From Streptomyces sp. A012304 (GTDB lineage Bacteria > Actinomycetota > Actinomycetes > Streptomycetales > Streptomycetaceae), in the NCBI RefSeq assembly GCF_026008495.1, contig NZ_BQUN01000111.1, forward strand, positions 90,526 to 154,525: a stretch of 64,000 nucleotides of DNA. Reading direction: 5' to 3'. The notes below the pieces were generated by a model, which was not told where the DNA came from, did not search any database, and saw only the letters and a program-made list of their open reading frames with translations. The position numbers and the translations under genes were made by a program. This document shows, in pieces, positions 61,475-64,000 of this stretch. Numbering within the stretch: the stretch's first letter is position 1; each line of letters opens with the position of its first letter.

Positions 61475-63958
61475 TTGCCCGACATCCTGCGTCTGCCCGA
61501 CAGACACATCAGACGAATCGCGGCCGCCGCCGCCCTGTTCCTCACGCTCGCCCTGATCTACGGGCCGTTCCCGTCCACCGCGCACGCCGCCATCCCCGCC
61601 ACCGCGATCACGGTGGACGGCACCAGCGGCGGACGGACCTTCGACGGCGTCGGCGCGATCAGCGGCGGCGGCGGCAACACGCGCCTGCTGTACGACTACC
61701 CGGCCACCCAGCGCAACCAGGTCCTCGACTACCTGTTCAAGCCGGGCTACGGCGCGAGCCTGCAGATCCTCAAGGTGGAGATGGGCGGTGACACCAACTC
61801 CACCGACGGCGCCGAGGCCAGCCACCAGCACACCAAGGGCACCATCAACTGCGACGCCGGCTACGAGTGGTGGCTGATGGAGCAGGCCAAGCTCCGCAAC
61901 CCCGACATCAAGGTCCTCGGCATGCCCTGGGGCGCGCCCGGCTGGATCGGCAACGGCAACTTCTACTCCCAGGACATGATCGACTACTACCTGTCCTGGC
62001 TGGACTGCGCCAAGCAGCACGGTGTGAACGTCGACTACGTCGGCGGCTGGAACGAGAAGGACTACAACGCCACCTGGTACGTGAACCTGAAGGCGGCCCT
62101 GCGGGCGAACGGCTACTCCTCGGTCAAGCTGGTCGGCGGCGACCACTTCGGCGCCAACGCCTGGACCATCGCCACCGGCATGAAGAACAACAGCGCCCTG
62201 TACGACGCCATCGACATCGCCGGCGGCCACTACATCTGCGGTGGCATCTCCGAGATGACGACCTGCTCGTCCACCTCCGACGCCCAGACGCTCGGCAAGC
62301 CGATCTGGGCCAGTGAGAACGGCTCGCAGGACTCCGAGATCGGTGCCGCGCCGGTGGCCCGCGCCATCAACCGCGGCTACATCGACGCCAAGACCACCGC
62401 GTACATCAACTGGCCCATCGTCGCGTCCATCTACCAGAACCTCGACTTCGAGACCGTCGGCCTGATCAACGCCAACCAGCCCTGGTCCGGCAACTATCGC
62501 GTGGGCCGTACCACCTGGACCATCGCGCAGACGACCCAGTTCACCTCGCCCGGCTGGAAGTACCTCGACACCGCCACCGGCTACCTCGCGGGCGACCGCG
62601 CCAACGGCAGCTACGTCAGCTACGCAGCGCCCGACAAGAGCGCCTGGAGCACCGTCCTGGAGACGACGCAGGCCACCGAGGCGCAGACGGTCAACCTCAA
62701 GGTGGCGGGCGGACTTCCCGGCGGCACCCTGCGGGTGTGGTCCACCGACCTGTCGCAGCCCGGCAAGAGCACGCCGAGCATGGTGCGCGGCGCCGACCTG
62801 ACGGCGGTCAACGGGACGTACTCGCTCACCCTGCAGCCCGGCCGGGTCTACACGGTGACCACCACCAGCGGGCAGCTCCCCGGCACCGTCACCTCCCCCG
62901 ACCGCAGCCAGCTCACTCTGCCGTACTCCGACACCTTCGCCGGCTACAGCGCCGGACGTGAGGCGAAGTACTTCTCCACCATGACCGGCGCGTTCGAGTC
63001 GGCCTCCTGCGCCGGCGGCCGCAGCGGCCAGTGCCTGCGCCAGATGGCACAGGTCCAGCCGATCAAGTGGACCTTCGAGGACAGCACCCAGCCCTACACG
63101 ATCATGGGTGAGCTGGGCTGGAGCAACTACACGGTCAGCTCCGACGTGCTGCTGGAGAAGAGCGGCAGTGCCGCCGAGATCCTCGGCCGGGTCGGCACCC
63201 AGGGCCGTAACAACGGCGGTCTGAACGCCTACCACCTGCGCCTGTCCGACACCGGCGCCTGGTCGGTGCTGAAGACGAGCTGGGTCACGAACAACCGTTG
63301 GATCTGGACCACTTTGGCCAGCGGCACCGTGTCCGCCCCCGGCACCAACACCTGGCACAAGCTGTCCCTCGGTTTCCAGGACTCCACGATCACCGCCAAG
63401 ATCGACGGCAACACGGTCGGCACGGTCACCGACAACAGCTTCAGCGGCGGCCTGGCCGGCCTGGGTACCGCCGGGTACTACCCCGTGCAGTACTCCAACC
63501 TGTCCATCACCCCCGGAACCGTCCCCGACCTCTCCGGCACCTACAAGATCATCAGTGTCAGGAGCGGCAAGGCCCTCGACGCCTCCGGAGGCGGTACCGC
63601 CAACGGCACGCCGATCATCCAGTGGGCCGACAACGGCGGCGCCAACCAGCAGTGGAGGCTGGCCCGCAACAGCGCCGGCTACTACACCATCACCGGTGTC
63701 GCCAGCGGCAAGGCGCTGGACATCCCCTTCGCCACCACGACGCCCGACACCCAGTTCCAGCTGTGGACGCCCAACGGCGGCTCCAACCAGCAGTGGCAGA
63801 TCGCCCCGTTCGAGAACGGCAACTACACCATCGAGTCACGCTCGAACGCCTTCAACGTCGCCATCTCGGCGAACTCCATCGCCGACGGCGCGGCCATCAT
63901 CCAGTGGCCCACCACCGGCGGCGCCAACCAGCAGTGGAGGCTGGTGAAGATCGCCTGA
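61475..63958 (+). CDS. secreted GH59 beta-galactosidase/galactocerebrosidase-like enzyme
   Basis: 827-residue secreted enzyme. TTG 61475 is chosen because GAAGGA lies about 9 bases upstream and the signal peptide (RRIAAAAALFLTLALIYGPF, cleaved near STAHA) then starts normally. The GH59 barrel has acid/base Glu194 in VGGWNEKDY and nucleophile Glu281 in IWASENGSQ. A lectin-like beta domain (about 490-675) and a C-terminal ricin-type beta-trefoil (about 680-827, three QQW repeats such as ANQQWRL) follow. GH59 is the family of human GALC; bacterial members act on beta-galactosides. The stop precedes the window end by 42 bases. Confidence 0.92.
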   Translation: MPDILRLPDRHIRRIAAAAALFLTLALIYGPFPSTAHAAIPATAITVDGTSGGRTFDGVGAISGGGGNTRLLYDYPATQRNQVLDYLFKPGYGASLQILKVEMGGDTNSTDGAEASHQHTKGTINCDAGYEWWLMEQAKLRNPDIKVLGMPWGAPGWIGNGNFYSQDMIDYYLSWLDCAKQHGVNVDYVGGWNEKDYNATWYVNLKAALRANGYSSVKLVGGDHFGANAWTIATGMKNNSALYDAIDIAGGHYICGGISEMTTCSSTSDAQTLGKPIWASENGSQDSEIGAAPVARAINRGYIDAKTTAYINWPIVASIYQNLDFETVGLINANQPWSGNYRVGRTTWTIAQTTQFTSPGWKYLDTATGYLAGDRANGSYVSYAAPDKSAWSTVLETTQATEAQTVNLKVAGGLPGGTLRVWSTDLSQPGKSTPSMVRGADLTAVNGTYSLTLQPGRVYTVTTTSGQLPGTVTSPDRSQLTLPYSDTFAGYSAGREAKYFSTMTGAFESASCAGGRSGQCLRQMAQVQPIKWTFEDSTQPYTIMGELGWSNYTVSSDVLLEKSGSAAEILGRVGTQGRNNGGLNAYHLRLSDTGAWSVLKTSWVTNNRWIWTTLASGTVSAPGTNTWHKLSLGFQDSTITAKIDGNTVGTVTDNSFSGGLAGLGTAGYYPVQYSNLSITPGTVPDLSGTYKIISVRSGKALDASGGGTANGTPIIQWADNGGANQQWRLARNSAGYYTITGVASGKALDIPFATTTPDTQFQLWTPNGGSNQQWQIAPFENGNYTIESRSNAFNVAISANSIADGAAIIQWPTTGGANQQWRLVKIA

Positions 63959-63982
63959 CCCTGACGCATTGAGCCCCATGGC

Positions 63983-63996
63983 GGGGGGGGGGGGGG
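63983..63996. repeat. 14-base G homopolymer at window end
   Basis: A run of 14 G followed by CCCC closes the window, unlike anything else in the sequence. It is probably a contig end or a sequencing artefact. Confidence 0.7.
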
Positions 63997-64000
63997 CCCC

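Noticed and set aside
1..64000. CRISPR array, rRNA operon, complete tRNA, complete IS element or secondary-metabolite cluster
   Set aside because: Scanned for spaced repeats, conserved rRNA/tRNA segments, transposases and PKS/NRPS motifs; only the partial tRNA-Gly and an integrase fragment were found.

Overview
The window is high-GC DNA with strong third-position G/C bias, GTG and TTG starts, twin-copy sensor/regulator genes and many secreted ricin-lectin glycosidases. This is the signature of a Streptomyces (or close relative) chromosome, probably an arm or accessory-rich stretch. No rRNA, complete tRNA, CRISPR array or antibiotic cluster was seen. The last 20 bases contain a run of 14 G, which suggests a contig edge or poor base calls.

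Layout. (1) 1-8 kb: a membrane locus of a YqiJ/NfeD-like protein, a YqiK-type flotillin and a 1,641-residue AAA+ ATPase. (2) 8-11.4 kb: two divergent TetR/target pairs with visible operators (DUF1772 membrane protein; alpha/beta hydrolase). (3) 11.4-20.1 kb: a cation-homeostasis island: a two-RCK membrane NAD-binding protein, a CBS remnant, an NhaP-type antiporter, a PucR-type regulator, NhaA, and a TrkH/TrkA-type K+ uptake pair. The two Na+/H+ antiporter genes share a conserved leader, a candidate cis-acting RNA. (4) 20-27 kb: a small beta-rich protein, a PAP2-family membrane enzyme, a MerR-type regulator, a cold-stress-like group (small conserved protein, CBS protein, DEAD-box helicase, cold-shock protein), then the 3' half of a tRNA-Gly(CCC) with its terminator, probably the chromosomal junction of an integrated element.

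(5) 27.5-33.2 kb: a GAF sensor kinase and LuxR regulator, divergent from DUF485, a sodium:solute (acetate-type) symporter and an acyl-CoA ligase, i.e. carboxylate sensing, uptake and activation. (6) 33.2-42.8 kb: a TetR-controlled sugar locus (GH3 beta-glucosidase, lipoprotein binding protein, two CUT1 permeases, secreted GH30 enzyme). (7) 43-47.8 kb: a membrane-anchored sigma-like/zinc-finger/ricin fusion protein, a paralogous sensor kinase whose response regulator has been deleted, a small P-loop kinase, and broken SpoIIE-phosphatase and tyrosine-integrase genes. (8) 48-54.3 kb: secreted hydrolases (S33 peptidase, SGNH esterase with a sortase signal, S8 subtilase). (9) 54.4-64 kb: galactoside-type enzymes (GH42 remnant, GH31 under two LacI-type operators, LacI regulator, secreted GH27 and GH59 with ricin-like domains).

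The right two thirds looks like an accessory region tuned to secreted breakdown of complex glycans or glycolipids. It has several decayed genes and two mobile-element scars: the tRNA 3' end at 27.4 kb and the integrase remnant at 47.6 kb.
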